A stretch of DNA of 31,720 bases from an uncultured Bacteroidota bacterium (GCA_903881265.1 CAIRSV010000131.1:1-31720); one strand, 5' to 3'; shown: positions 7,277 to 17,112, numbered from the stretch's first letter. Numbers and translations are program-made. Notes: a model not told the origin generated them from the sequence alone.

Positions 7277-10087
7277 CTATCGAAGTAATGTTACATCACC
7301 CTTGAATGTTGATACGGAAGCATCTCTAAATTTCACTTTAATCAAATATTGGTATACCCCTATTTCAGCATCCTTACCATTATAGGTACCATTCCATCCT
7401 TTACCAAGATTGTTGGTTTGATACACCAACTTGCCCCATCTATCATATATCATCATCTCGATACCCGTAACGTCCTTACCAACTCGCATACTGAATAAGT
7501 CATTGGTACCATCACCATTTGGCGAGAATACATTGGGGATAAATACCTGCGATGTATCAACAGCGGTCAATAAGGGCAATGGTGGAGGAGGCGGTGGAGG
7601 TGGCACATATACAAATTCCGCAACCACCGTTTCCTGATCAAGATAGTTTAATGTGGCCACTTTATCTGTCATTGACGGAGCAATCGTTGTATTGGCATTA
7701 TTCTTTTGCCAAGTCACAAAATTATGATTGACAATAGGTGTCGCAGCGATAGTATACGGGTATCGCCTGTCTAATGTGATCGTTGTTGGGTATGACGAAA
7801 TCAAGGTACCATTCAATAAAATTGATCCCGCTCCCGGCGGTGTGACATCGAATGTAACATTCACCGAATCATAATTAAAATATTTAAAGTGGGCCACCAC
7901 TGAATCTTTCTTTTTAAAATCAAATTGTATTAAATCGGTTGTGCTATTAGGAAGAAAGTTATTCGCACTATTCTGTTTCTCCCAATAATCAAACGCCCAA
8001 TATTGACCCGCTGTCGGGGTAGCCTTTAATGTGTACATCGAATCGCCTGCAATAATTTTCTCCCAAACATACGGCGACTTAACTGACCCATCAAGCGCAA
8101 TCGTGCCACTTCCAGCAGGGCTTACATCTAATTTTAATTCCTGCGGATTCAAATCAAGGCAAGTATCTAATTTGCCAGTGATTAATGCGCAACGATTATC
8201 CAAGAAAGTTCGCATCGCTTGCACATTTGCATTCCAGTCAGTCATTGACCCTGACCATCGAGTGCATTGCCTAGGCATATCAGGCACAAATAAATTGACG
8301 ATTGAATCAAAATGCGTTTTGATATTTTGGCATTCAAAGCAGGTATTCAGCATATGAATCCATTCATCTTTATACTGCTGTTTAAATTCAGGATTATTCA
8401 TAAGGGCGGTCAACATATCGGTATGCTTTATACTTGAATTTCCCTGAAAAAGTGAGGTAGGTTCGCAAGGATCTGCATTGGCAGAGGTGGTTGACAATCC
8501 AGTATAATTCGCATTTGCTAAACCACAGATTGCATCTTGATCCCAAAGAGCATAACGCCATTTAACGCCTTGACCTTTATTTCCCCTCCACCACATTGTA
8601 TTCCAATTAAGCCAATCGTGATTCACAAGGTATACGTTGAAGATAAAGTATTGTATAAAACTTCGAGTATTCAAGAATTTTTTCACGTGGTCGTAATTGG
8701 CTTGTGCAGCCATATTATTTGCCATGATGTAGTTGTACATATTCACCCAGCCAGTATCGCTACCTAAACGAATAGTAAGGCCTCCCCAATACGATAGATG
8801 ATCAACTTTCTTAGAAGGCTGCCCATAGTAATAATCAAAATGATCTCCATCAACGCGTTCTCTCAAATCATACACGCCCCAATACGCGCCATTGACAAAT
8901 AAGTTCGATCCTTCAAATCGTCGGAAGTCCATATCTAATTGATACTTTTCGGCTAAGGTTTGTGCAAACACATCACGAAGATGACAACTATTAGAAGGCC
9001 CTAATGGAAAATTATCTGAGGAGCCTGCTTTGAGGATGATTCTGTCAAATGTATCTCTAAGTGTGGTGCTAAAAAAGTTGTGGTTCATCGAAGCCATTAT
9101 GCCCGATTCATCAGACGCTTCGAAATCAAATCCTTTCTGTGCATACGCCCATGAATCATTTCCGTGTTTAGAGGCTAAGCCTTCGGTCTCACAAATAAAA
9201 TTCTGGTTCTTATCAAAAAATTCAATCGAGCTCCATGCCGGTGTCGCAGCCCACGTAAAAAGATAATTGGGGTTTGCAGAAGCCGGTGTATAGGCGCCAC
9301 AAACACAGACCACCGGAAAGTTGGTTGTTTCGTTGATCATGTATGAATTGGTTTCAATCAAACTTGGCAGCACTGTGGCAACAGCACTAAATGCTTTTGC
9401 ACGGACCGATGTTGTGACTGCAATATTGATCGGCGACGTATACGCTGTGGATGACACCAAAGGCTCAGTGCCGTTTGTCGTATAACGAATGGTTACATTA
9501 GGGTCTGTCGATGTGATACTAATAGTCTGCGCAGAAGAATAAAAGCCTGCTTGAATGTTAATAAGCGGCGTGCTTGCATACGATGTATACGTCGGATTAT
9601 TGACTGCATTCGGTGTTGGAGTATTATCAACACCCCATGAAGTGGCGCCATCGGTTGTTCTCGCACGAGAATGATTGCGTTGCGTAATTTTTAGTTTCAC
9701 CGAATCGATCACAGTCCCACTCGGATCACTCAACACAAACCACTGGCCATAAGTTTGTCGCAATTTAAATTTTGGATGAATCTGTCCAGTGCCTGCATCA
9801 ACGAGTCCCTTGTTACTGCAAAAAATCATTTTCTTGGAACCGCCATTGATATCATTCACAGCAGGAATTTGCCACATCTGCAGATTATTGGGGTCATTAC
9901 TCAAATAATACCCTGTGAGATTCACCGGCGTTGCCCCGGCATTGTATAGCTCTACCCAATCTTCAAACTGCCCAAACGCGTCAGTGGTTGTGCTAAGATT
10001 AGAACAAGAGTATTCATTGATCAACACTTGCGCGTTCGATTGAAACGCAACAAATATTAACAGAAGAATGGAATATATTTTTTTCAT
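7277..10087 (-). CDS. Secreted CotH kinase family protein with lamin-tail, InlB-type repeats and T9SS type B domain
   Basis: 936 residues. Order of parts: signal peptide ending 'QSNAQ'; lamin-tail domain ('LINEYSCSN...DWVELYNAG...LTGYYLSND'); chitobiase C-terminal-like module ('ISITSTDPNVTIRYTTNGTE'); CotH kinase domain with 'VNGAYWGVYDLRERVD', 'NHDWLNWNTMWWRG' and 'WRYALWDQDA'; two divergent InlB/bacterial repeats ('AGSGTIALDG', 'GAGSILLNG'); a run of eight Pro and 'LPLL'; and the gliding-motility/T9SS type B C-terminal domain beginning 'FIPNVFSPNGDGTNDLF'. The Asp of 'NHDW' and both Asp of 'WDQDA' fit the catalytic and metal-binding positions of CotH kinases, so the enzyme may be active outside the cell. 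It diverges from another CotH gene across 141 bp. Confidence 0.9.
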   Translation of the reverse strand: MKKIYSILLLIFVAFQSNAQVLINEYSCSNLSTTTDAFGQFEDWVELYNAGATPVNLTGYYLSNDPNNLQMWQIPAVNDINGGSKKMIFCSNKGLVDAGTGQIHPKFKLRQTYGQWFVLSDPSGTVIDSVKLKITQRNHSRARTTDGATSWGVDNTPTPNAVNNPTYTSYASTPLINIQAGFYSSAQTISITSTDPNVTIRYTTNGTEPLVSSTAYTSPINIAVTTSVRAKAFSAVATVLPSLIETNSYMINETTNFPVVCVCGAYTPASANPNYLFTWAATPAWSSIEFFDKNQNFICETEGLASKHGNDSWAYAQKGFDFEASDESGIMASMNHNFFSTTLRDTFDRIILKAGSSDNFPLGPSNSCHLRDVFAQTLAEKYQLDMDFRRFEGSNLFVNGAYWGVYDLRERVDGDHFDYYYGQPSKKVDHLSYWGGLTIRLGSDTGWVNMYNYIMANNMAAQANYDHVKKFLNTRSFIQYFIFNVYLVNHDWLNWNTMWWRGNKGQGVKWRYALWDQDAICGLANANYTGLSTTSANADPCEPTSLFQGNSSIKHTDMLTALMNNPEFKQQYKDEWIHMLNTCFECQNIKTHFDSIVNLFVPDMPRQCTRWSGSMTDWNANVQAMRTFLDNRCALITGKLDTCLDLNPQELKLDVSPAGSGTIALDGSVKSPYVWEKIIAGDSMYTLKATPTAGQYWAFDYWEKQNSANNFLPNSTTDLIQFDFKKKDSVVAHFKYFNYDSVNVTFDVTPPGAGSILLNGTLISSYPTTITLDRRYPYTIAATPIVNHNFVTWQKNNANTTIAPSMTDKVATLNYLDQETVVAEFVYVPPPPPPPPLPLLTAVDTSQVFIPNVFSPNGDGTNDLFSMRVGKDVTGIEMMIYDRWGKLVYQTNNLGKGWNGTYNGKDAEIGVYQYLIKVKFRDASVSTFKGDVTLLR

Positions 10088-10228
10088 ATCAAAACGTATC
10101 GTGTTTATGTGTTAGCAAGACATCAAGTTCAAGCCGAAAGTTAGGTTTTTGTCTCCGTATATTCAATTTTTGCCTCCTTTAGCTTGATACTTTGCGGTTA
10201 ACATGTATTATTGTAGGAAATATACATT

Positions 10229-11839
10229 ATGAAATCATTACGTTTTTTATCCATTGCCTTTTTATTCAGTGCATTTTACTATAGCTCAATGGCGCAGTTG
10301 ACATCAACTAATTTGCCAATCATTATCATCACAACTCCAGTAACGGTTGGCACATCAGCTGTTCAAGGGAATTTTTCACTGATCAATAATGCGTCTGGTG
10401 TAAACACACCTGCGAGTGCGCCTGCGTATACCGGCATCATCGGCATTAAATTGAGAGGAAACGCGATTACACAATCGTATTCAAAAAAATCATACACTAT
10501 TGAAACATGGAGCACACCTAGTGTAAGTCTTGACACCTCCTTACTTGGAATGCCTGCAGAAAATGATTGGGTTTTATTGGCTTCGTATCCCGACCGTTCA
10601 CTCATGAGAACTGCCTTGTCATTTAATTTGCACGAAAAAATGGGTCGATATGCGCCACGAATGAAATTTTGTGAGCTTATTTTAAATAGCCAATACCAAG
10701 GAATCTATGCGTTTGGCGAAAAAGTAAAACGAGATTCAGCACGTGTGAATATTTCAAAACTAACCGCAATCGACAATTCGGGACTAAACCTAACAGGCGG
10801 CTATATATGGAAAATGGATGATGAAATTGGCGCAGGATGGTCTAGCACTATCTTGCCCCCTTATGCAAGCACACAACAAATCACATTCAATTATGAGTAT
10901 CCTGACGCGGGAACTATAACACCTGTTCAAGCAGCCTATAGTAAATCATATATCGATAGCTTTGAAAATGCGATGAACTCACCCAATTTTCAGGACACCA
11001 CCTTAGGATGGAGAAATTTCGCTGCCGAAGGAAGTTTTATCGATTTTATGATTATGCAAGAAGTAAGTCGTAACAATGAAGCCTATCGTCAAAATACATT
11101 CTTATACAAAGATAAAGGCAAGAAACTCAGAATAGGCCCATTATGGAACGGCGAACTTGCGTATTTCAATACAAGTAATTGCAATAGCAGCGTTGATACA
11201 GGGTGGTGCTACAACATTGGCGCGGTTTGTGGAACTGACGTCAAACTTCCTCCATTTTGGTGGAGTAAACTTACCACAGATGTATCCTTTATGGATTCAC
11301 TTAAGTGTGCCTATGTAAATTATCGCAGACCCGGTAATGTATTGGACACCATCACAATCTTTCATTTCATTGATTCTGTAAACACCTACCTGAATGCACA
11401 AAACGCCATCAGCCGAAACTTTACAACATGGCCCATCTGGGGAACACCAATTGTGAATGAACCAACGCCTATGTCTACCAATTATACACAAGAAGTGAGT
11501 GCCATAAAATCAGCCATTCGTAAACGATTGTTATGGCTTGATACAAAATGGATATCGGGCAATTGCCCTTCTCCTGCAGGAACCACAAGTATGAACGCAG
11601 ACAATGTAATTACAGTTTACCCCAATCCTGCAACAGATAAGGTTACTATCAGTATCGATGGTAATTTAAAAGGAACCATCATCGCTTTCGTCCATAATGT
11701 ACAAGGCGTGCAAGTAGCTCAACTAGAAACTACCTCATCATCCTTCAACATAGATTTATCGGCATTCTCATCGGGGATGTATATGATTCGTATCCAAACA
11801 GAGAAAGGCAGTTTTGTTCGGAAAATAGTGAAGGAATAA
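10229..11839 (+). CDS. Secreted CotH-like protein with T9SS type A domain, probably an inactive kinase
   Basis: 536 residues with a signal peptide (ending near 'YYSSMAQ'). The CotH fold is clear: 'GIKLRGNAITQSYSKKSYTI', 'DWVLLASYPDRSLMRTALSF', 'SQYQGIYAFGEKVKRD', 'LYKDKGKKLRIGPLW'. However the usual catalytic 'NxDAYR' is 'NNEAYR' (Glu284) and the metal-binding 'GPLWDFDLAFGN' reads 'GPLWNGELAYFN' (Asn307, Glu309). The C-terminus (about 455-536) is a type A sorting domain: 'VYPNPATDKVTISI', 'SSGMYMIRI', ending 'RKIVKE'. It is therefore exported by T9SS and anchored or released at the surface, where it may bind partners without phosphorylating them. It diverges from the larger CotH gene. Confidence 0.9.
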   Translation: MKSLRFLSIAFLFSAFYYSSMAQLTSTNLPIIIITTPVTVGTSAVQGNFSLINNASGVNTPASAPAYTGIIGIKLRGNAITQSYSKKSYTIETWSTPSVSLDTSLLGMPAENDWVLLASYPDRSLMRTALSFNLHEKMGRYAPRMKFCELILNSQYQGIYAFGEKVKRDSARVNISKLTAIDNSGLNLTGGYIWKMDDEIGAGWSSTILPPYASTQQITFNYEYPDAGTITPVQAAYSKSYIDSFENAMNSPNFQDTTLGWRNFAAEGSFIDFMIMQEVSRNNEAYRQNTFLYKDKGKKLRIGPLWNGELAYFNTSNCNSSVDTGWCYNIGAVCGTDVKLPPFWWSKLTTDVSFMDSLKCAYVNYRRPGNVLDTITIFHFIDSVNTYLNAQNAISRNFTTWPIWGTPIVNEPTPMSTNYTQEVSAIKSAIRKRLLWLDTKWISGNCPSPAGTTSMNADNVITVYPNPATDKVTISIDGNLKGTIIAFVHNVQGVQVAQLETTSSSFNIDLSAFSSGMYMIRIQTEKGSFVRKIVKE

Positions 11840-11871
11840 ATGAATATGAGTACAACATACATACACTCTGA

Positions 11872-11901
11872 CAGACCCGCTATTATGCGGGTTTGTTTTT
11901 T
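11872..11901 (+). terminator. Rho-independent terminator after the second CotH gene
   Basis: 9-bp stem with one G-T pair (arms at 11872-11880 and 11887-11895, core ACCCGC/GCGGGT), loop TATTAT, then six T. It lies 32 nt past the CotH stop. Confidence 0.85.
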
Positions 11902-11938
11902 AATCGCCACATCGCACTTCTATAAATAGCATTGTGCG

Positions 11939-11946
11939 TACATTTG
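11939..11946 (+). promoter_or_regulatory. -7 box (TACATTTG) for the alpha/beta hydrolase gene
   Basis: Exact TAnnTTTG match, 18 nt before the ATG at 11964 and inside the longer GTG-started reading frame (11934). It therefore argues for the ATG start. Confidence 0.5.
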
Positions 11947-11963
11947 AGTCAACTAGTGTTACA

Positions 11964-12818
11964 ATGAATAGCAAGAAAAACATTCCTGTCGAAGGCTGTA
12001 AACATCGAATGATGGGAACCGATATTTTTTATAAAGACGCTGCAACAAAACTACCTGTGGTGATTTATGTGCACGGTTTTAACGGACTTAAAGACTGGGG
12101 CAACTTTGATTTAATTGCAACACAATTTGCCGAAGCAGGCTACTTCTTTATCAAAATGAACTTGTCGCATAATGGCGCTACGATTGACTCGCCGCTAGAC
12201 TTTGTAGACCTTGAAGCCTTCGGACAAAATAACTATAGCAAGGAACTCGCTGATACAACACACATTATCAATTGGATTTGTGATGAAGGTAATCCGTATC
12301 ATACCTATGCCGATACAACAAACATTGCGCTACTTGGACATAGCCGTGGCGGTGGCATTGCTATTTTAAAAGCCTTTGAAGATGAACGAGTGAAAGCACT
12401 GATAACATGGGCATCCATTTCAGAATGCAAAACACCTTGGGGCGCAATGTCTATTGAAAAAATGATGAAGTGGAAAACAGAAGGCGTAATGTATTATACC
12501 AATAAGCGAACCAATCAACAATTGCCATTGTACTATCAACTATATGAAGATTATGTGCAACATGCCGCTCGTCTTGATATCCGAAAAGCCATCAGTGGTT
12601 TACGCATTCCAATATTAGTTTGTCATGGCACCAACGATACCGCAGTGCCCTATTCAAATGCTCTTGACGTATGTCGATGGCAGCCGAATGCAACATTATT
12701 TACTGTCGAATCTGATCATGTCTTTGGACGCGCGCATCCATGGACAGCATCCTTTTTACCCACACCGATGCAAGACGTAGTCGATGCAAGTATCCGCTTT
12801 CTAAATGATTGCTTGTAA
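11964..12818 (+). CDS. Alpha/beta hydrolase (dienelactone hydrolase/prolyl peptidase-like)
   Basis: 284 residues from the chosen ATG. It has the oxyanion motif 'YVHGFNG', nucleophile elbow 'GHSRGG' with Ser127, acid Asp225 in 'HGTNDTAVP' and base His252 in 'ESDHVFGRAHPW', a full catalytic triad in the normal order. No signal peptide is seen, so the enzyme is cytoplasmic. The substrate cannot be told from sequence; an ester or short peptide is likely. The frame can be extended to a GTG at 11934, but a -7 promoter box overlaps that stretch. It stands alone between a terminator and the oxidoreductase gene 198 nt away. Confidence 0.9.
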   Translation: MNSKKNIPVEGCKHRMMGTDIFYKDAATKLPVVIYVHGFNGLKDWGNFDLIATQFAEAGYFFIKMNLSHNGATIDSPLDFVDLEAFGQNNYSKELADTTHIINWICDEGNPYHTYADTTNIALLGHSRGGGIAILKAFEDERVKALITWASISECKTPWGAMSIEKMMKWKTEGVMYYTNKRTNQQLPLYYQLYEDYVQHAARLDIRKAISGLRIPILVCHGTNDTAVPYSNALDVCRWQPNATLFTVESDHVFGRAHPWTASFLPTPMQDVVDASIRFLNDCL

Positions 12819-13016
12819 CCATTCAGAGCAATTATGTTTAACCACTTGGTATAAGACATCCGTCTACTAGTTACAATTAGAGTATAACAATTTTGACGTT
12901 TATTGCTTTCCACATTACCTTTCCATACTGACCGACAATTGAATAACATGCATCAATAAATGATGTGTATTTGATACTACGTCGTGCAAGAAACAACTTA
13001 CTTAATATGACAACAC

Positions 13017-14558
13017 GTGAAGGATAAAATAAAAGTAAATATCATAGGAGCAGGTGTTTCTGGATTGTGCGCAGGATCATATCTACAAATGAATGGTTTC
13101 GATGTTGAAATATTCGAAAAACACTCAATCCCCGGTGGCCTTTGCTCGAGTTGGAAGAAGGGCGACTATACCGTCGATGGAAGTATACATTGGGTTTTAG
13201 GCACCGATAGAGGAAGTGGATTTTATTCTATGTGGTCTGAATTACTCGATTTAAAAAACATCCCCTTCCATCATCACGAGGAACGTATCTGTCTTGAAGT
13301 AAAAGAGCATAAGAACAAATACGGATCTTCGATTTTTCACTTGTATAACAATCTTGACCGTTTGCAAGCCTATATGCTCGACTTGGCACCCGAAGATGAA
13401 AAAATCATTCGTCGTTTTATCAACGACATCCGTGTGCTGCAAGATTTTGACCTCCCGCCTGTGATGGACAAACTGCCATTGATACCAAGTATCATCCGTG
13501 GCATCAAGATGAGTCGCTATCTTAGGTTCTTATTCATTTTACTTAAACAAAAAAATGAAACTAACTTTTCGCTTTCACGCAAATTCAAGAACCCCTTTCT
13601 TCGTGAATGTTTGCGCTTGCTCTTTGATGACAATGAAGTAAATATGCTCGTCTTTAATTTTCCTATGGCTGTGTTTGATAAAAAAAGTGCCGGCTACCCT
13701 ATTGGCGGTTCACTTTCTTGGGCAAAACGACTGGAAGAAAAATTCATCTCGCTTGGTGGAAAAATGCATTATAATACACCTGTCCAAAAAATCCTAACCG
13801 AAAACGACGAAGTAAAAGGGCTGCTTGTTCGAAACAATGTGATACATCGTTGTGATATTGTGCTTTCGGCTGCAGACTGGCATAAAACTATTTTTGACTA
13901 TTTAGAAGGCAAGTATATCAATGAGAAAATAAAACGATTAAAGGATGAAAAATCGCTTGAACTTTATTACTCTGTGTTGTTGGTTACTTTCGGACTGAAA
14001 AAAAATTATAATGAACAGCCTCATTTCTCGCGATTTCCTATTGACAAAAAATTAGAATCACCGTGCGGCACGTCATGGAATCGATTAGAAACGCACTTCT
14101 ACCATTACGACCCAACCTTAGCGCCTGAAGGTAAAACCGTCATGGCCTGTAGCTTTTATACAAAGAATGGCAACTATTGGATTGAACTTAGAAAAAATGA
14201 CCGAAAGAAATATAGAGAAGAAAAACAGCAGTTTATCAATGCCATTCAAGAGTTGCTAGAAATTAAATACCCTGGCATGAAGGAGCACATTGAAATGGTT
14301 GATTTTTCAACCCCTGCGACCATTCTGCGGTATACAAATAATTGGCAAGGAAGCGCGCAAGGTTGGTTACCAGGTAAAAATGTGTTTGCACCAACACCCA
14401 TTACATTTACATTACCCAAGCTAAAAAACTTCTATTATGCTAGTCACTGGAGTCGACCAGGAGGAGGCATTCCAGTTGCTATCAATATGGCTCGCGACGT
14501 AACACAATTGATTTGCAAAAATAACAAGATGCCTTTCAAGACCGTTCGATACGAATAA
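13017..14558 (+). CDS. NAD(P)/FAD-dependent oxidoreductase (phytoene desaturase/RetSat-like)
   Basis: 513 residues. The N-terminus has the FAD dinucleotide fold 'IIGAGVSGLCAG' followed by 'EIFEKHSIPGGLCSSW', the hallmark of the CrtI/CrtISO/retinol saturase group. The C-terminal FAD motif is 'NFYYASHWSRPGGGIPVAINMARDV'. The start is GTG at 13017; an ATG at 13006 is out of frame and closes after six codons, and the dinucleotide fold must begin here. The family reduces, desaturates or isomerises polyenes such as carotenoids, or acts on other lipids; no carotenoid genes flank it, so the substrate is unknown. It converges on the patatin gene with only 6 nt between stops. Confidence 0.88.
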   Translation: MKDKIKVNIIGAGVSGLCAGSYLQMNGFDVEIFEKHSIPGGLCSSWKKGDYTVDGSIHWVLGTDRGSGFYSMWSELLDLKNIPFHHHEERICLEVKEHKNKYGSSIFHLYNNLDRLQAYMLDLAPEDEKIIRRFINDIRVLQDFDLPPVMDKLPLIPSIIRGIKMSRYLRFLFILLKQKNETNFSLSRKFKNPFLRECLRLLFDDNEVNMLVFNFPMAVFDKKSAGYPIGGSLSWAKRLEEKFISLGGKMHYNTPVQKILTENDEVKGLLVRNNVIHRCDIVLSAADWHKTIFDYLEGKYINEKIKRLKDEKSLELYYSVLLVTFGLKKNYNEQPHFSRFPIDKKLESPCGTSWNRLETHFYHYDPTLAPEGKTVMACSFYTKNGNYWIELRKNDRKKYREEKQQFINAIQELLEIKYPGMKEHIEMVDFSTPATILRYTNNWQGSAQGWLPGKNVFAPTPITFTLPKLKNFYYASHWSRPGGGIPVAINMARDVTQLICKNNKMPFKTVRYE

Positions 14559-14564
14559 ACCTGT

Positions 14565-15329
14565 TTATGATTTTAATGCGTCGTGGTGCTGTAAAAAATT
14601 CGCTGTATACGCATACCCCGCATCAACGATGGCCGTCAGTTTATCGATTTCAAACAAACCAAATTCAGTGAGATTATCAGGCTCAATAGAAAGATAACAT
14701 CCATCTGCAGACCGATTCACCATTTCTCTAAAACCAAGATGAACAGAGCGGTCTATCATTGCTAACATACTATCATCAGCATTATACACTTTCAACGGAT
14801 TGACATAAATACTGACAATTTGATTTTTCTGTTGGATAAAAGGCTCCACAGGTAAATTATTCGACAAACCACCATCCACATAGGGAATGCCATTTATCAT
14901 AACAGGTGAAAAAAGAACCGGAATGGAACAAGATGCAATAATGGCATCTATCATAGGTCCTTCATGAAAAATATGTTGGCGGCCGTCAATGAAATTCGTT
15001 GCGCTTACATACAAGGGCATTGACAATTGCTCGAAAAACATATGCCTGAGATTTTTTTCGACAAGGTCTCTGATTTTATGCATAGATATCAAACCAAACC
15101 GAAAGGTGTTGATGCTGAACACATTCAAATTCAACTTCGTTAAAAACAATTCCTTGATTTCATCTGGTGTGAATCCATCTGCTAAGAATGCACCAATTAT
15201 AGCGCCGGCACTTGTCCCTGAAATTTCAGAAGGACTTATGCCAACTTCTTGCAACGCCTTGATGACACCAAGATGAGCAAATCCGCGTACGCCGCCGCCC
15301 GACAAGACAAATGGTTTTTGATGTATCAT
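14565..15329 (-). CDS. Patatin-like phospholipase
   Basis: 254 residues. The glycine-rich oxyanion loop 'GGGVRGFAHLG' (about 11-21), the nucleophile elbow 'GTSAG' with Ser40, and the second catalytic residue Asp152 in 'VDGGLSNNLPVEPF' are all intact, so an active Ser-Asp lipase/acyl hydrolase is expected. No signal peptide or barrel domain is present, which places it in the cytoplasm, unlike the long T5SS patatins. It is shorter than many bacterial patatins but complete. It shares its 3' end with the FAD oxidoreductase gene (convergent). I see no clear promoter box upstream. Confidence 0.93.
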   Translation of the reverse strand: MIHQKPFVLSGGGVRGFAHLGVIKALQEVGISPSEISGTSAGAIIGAFLADGFTPDEIKELFLTKLNLNVFSINTFRFGLISMHKIRDLVEKNLRHMFFEQLSMPLYVSATNFIDGRQHIFHEGPMIDAIIASCSIPVLFSPVMINGIPYVDGGLSNNLPVEPFIQQKNQIVSIYVNPLKVYNADDSMLAMIDRSVHLGFREMVNRSADGCYLSIEPDNLTEFGLFEIDKLTAIVDAGYAYTANFLQHHDALKS

Positions 15330-15546
15330 TTTTCAGCTTTCAGATGATAAATAAATATGATAATACCAACCGGCATATCGCACACAAAGGTCGTGACTAC
15401 AAACCGGAAATGCTATATATAATTCTTGCTTGAAAAAATAACATACCAGGCGCGTTCACCCATCAACTTAAAAACATTGATGTATCGATGCTATTAGCAG
15501 CGTGCTAAACTGTAGATGAAAAAATATCGTTTGAATCAATGCGTTC

Positions 15547-16953
15547 TTACTCGATCAGTTCGCCTAGCAAGGTACCTGAGGTACAGCCTGTGATCAACAC
15601 CTTGACATAATCACATTTTTGAGATGCGCCCTTAGGAAAAACAACCATCTTATTCTTATCGGTACGACCACAATAATCATCTGAGTTTTTCTTCGAAGGG
15701 CCTTCAACCAACACGTCATATACCATACCAACATCAGCCAAATTACTGTTGTGACTGTTGATGCGATGCACATCAATAATTTCACTTAGACGACGACTCT
15801 TCACTTCCTCCGGAATATCATCGGCATAGCGCCTAGCCGCCAAGGTACCTGGACGTTCGCTGTAGGCATACATATATGCAAGATCAAATTTGCATTGCCT
15901 TACAATATCAATTGTTTCCTGATGATCATCTTCCGTTTCTGTACAAAAGCCCGTAATAATGTCTGTACTCAAGCCACAACCCGGAATAATTTCCATGATA
16001 CGTTTCACCTTATGCAAATACCATTCCTTCGTATAGGTACGATTCATCAATTGAAGAACCCGTGTACTCCCACTTTGAATTGGCAGATGAATATAATTAC
16101 AGATATTATGATGTCGGGCTATCACATGCAATACATCATCGGTGATATCCTTCGGATGCGAAGTACTAAAACGCACTCGTAACAATGGATCAATCAACGC
16201 GACACGTTCCATCAAATTTGCAAACGTAACAAGTTCGTTTGTCTGTTCATTCTCCCATCGATAACTATCCACATTCTGGCCCAACAGGGTCACTTCGCGA
16301 TATCCATTTTCAAATAACTCCCTAGCTTCTCGCACAATAGAATCAGCATCTCGACTTCGTTCACGGCCTCTAGTAAAAGGCACCACACAAAAACTACACA
16401 TATTATTGCAACCACGAGTGATGCTTACAAAACTTGACACACCGTTACCATCTAATCGCACTGGATTAATATCGGCATAGGTCTCATCGCGACTTAATAG
16501 CACATTGACAGATTTCTGTCCACTTTCAGCCTCAGCGATCAACGCAGGTAGAGTTCGATACGAATCAGGCCCCATGACAATATCAACGAGTTTTTCTTCC
16601 TCAAGTAATTTCTCTTTCAATCGTTCGGCCATACATCCCATGACACCAACAAGCATCGTTCGGTTTCGTTTTTTAAATCCTTTAAAATGCATCAGACGAT
16701 GACGAATGGTCTGCTCAGCTTTATCTCGAATTGAGCACGTATTGATCAAAATTAAATTGGCTTCTTCGATATCCTTTGTGGCGCCATAACCAACGCCATG
16801 AAGGATTGAAGCGATGATTTCACTGTCATTGAAATTCATAGCGCAACCGTAACTCTCGATATAGAATTTCTTATCTGCTTGTGCGTTCACTTCAGAGGCA
16901 AGGGCTGTTCCCTGAATATTTTCATCAATCACTTTTGATTCGATCTCCAACAT
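15547..16953 (-). CDS. miaB: tRNA-2-methylthio-N6-dimethylallyladenosine synthase MiaB
   Basis: 468 residues, normal length. The N-terminal domain carries the three Cys of the auxiliary [4Fe-4S] cluster: Cys37 ('YGCAMN'), Cys73 ('NTCSIRD') and Cys107 ('MGCMAE'). The radical-SAM cluster Cys182/186/189 lies in 'GCNNMCSFCVVPFTRG'. A C-terminal TRAM domain ('VLVEGPSKK...YCGRTDKNKMVVFP') binds tRNA. The enzyme adds the methylthio group to i6A37 of tRNAs that read codons starting with U. The sequence 'TRGRERSR' after the SAM motif is typical of MiaB and not of RimO or MtaB. An exact -7 box lies 21 nt before the ATG. Confidence 0.97.
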   Translation of the reverse strand: MLEIESKVIDENIQGTALASEVNAQADKKFYIESYGCAMNFNDSEIIASILHGVGYGATKDIEEANLILINTCSIRDKAEQTIRHRLMHFKGFKKRNRTMLVGVMGCMAERLKEKLLEEEKLVDIVMGPDSYRTLPALIAEAESGQKSVNVLLSRDETYADINPVRLDGNGVSSFVSITRGCNNMCSFCVVPFTRGRERSRDADSIVREARELFENGYREVTLLGQNVDSYRWENEQTNELVTFANLMERVALIDPLLRVRFSTSHPKDITDDVLHVIARHHNICNYIHLPIQSGSTRVLQLMNRTYTKEWYLHKVKRIMEIIPGCGLSTDIITGFCTETEDDHQETIDIVRQCKFDLAYMYAYSERPGTLAARRYADDIPEEVKSRRLSEIIDVHRINSHNSNLADVGMVYDVLVEGPSKKNSDDYCGRTDKNKMVVFPKGASQKCDYVKVLITGCTSGTLLGELIE

Positions 16954-16973
16954 GGTGCGTTATACATTTCGGG

Positions 16974-16981
16974 CAAAGATA
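16974..16981 (-). promoter_or_regulatory. -7 box (TATCTTTG) for miaB
   Basis: Exact TAnnTTTG match on the minus strand, 21 nt before the miaB ATG; no clear -33 element seen. Confidence 0.5.
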
Positions 16982-17112
16982 GGAAAGGAATATTGATGTT
17001 GGCTATGCAAAAAGGTTCGTTTTCAGGCTCATATCAATCGAATATTGAACGTTATTCTTGTTATCGGTCCTATCGAAAAAGCAAGAAGACCAACACATCA
17101 ATGCTAGGTTTA

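Noticed and set aside
12966..12973. TGTATTTG upstream of the FAD oxidoreductase considered as a -7 box
   Set aside because: It misses the invariant A at position 2, and although a TTG lies 24 nt upstream the match is too weak to list.
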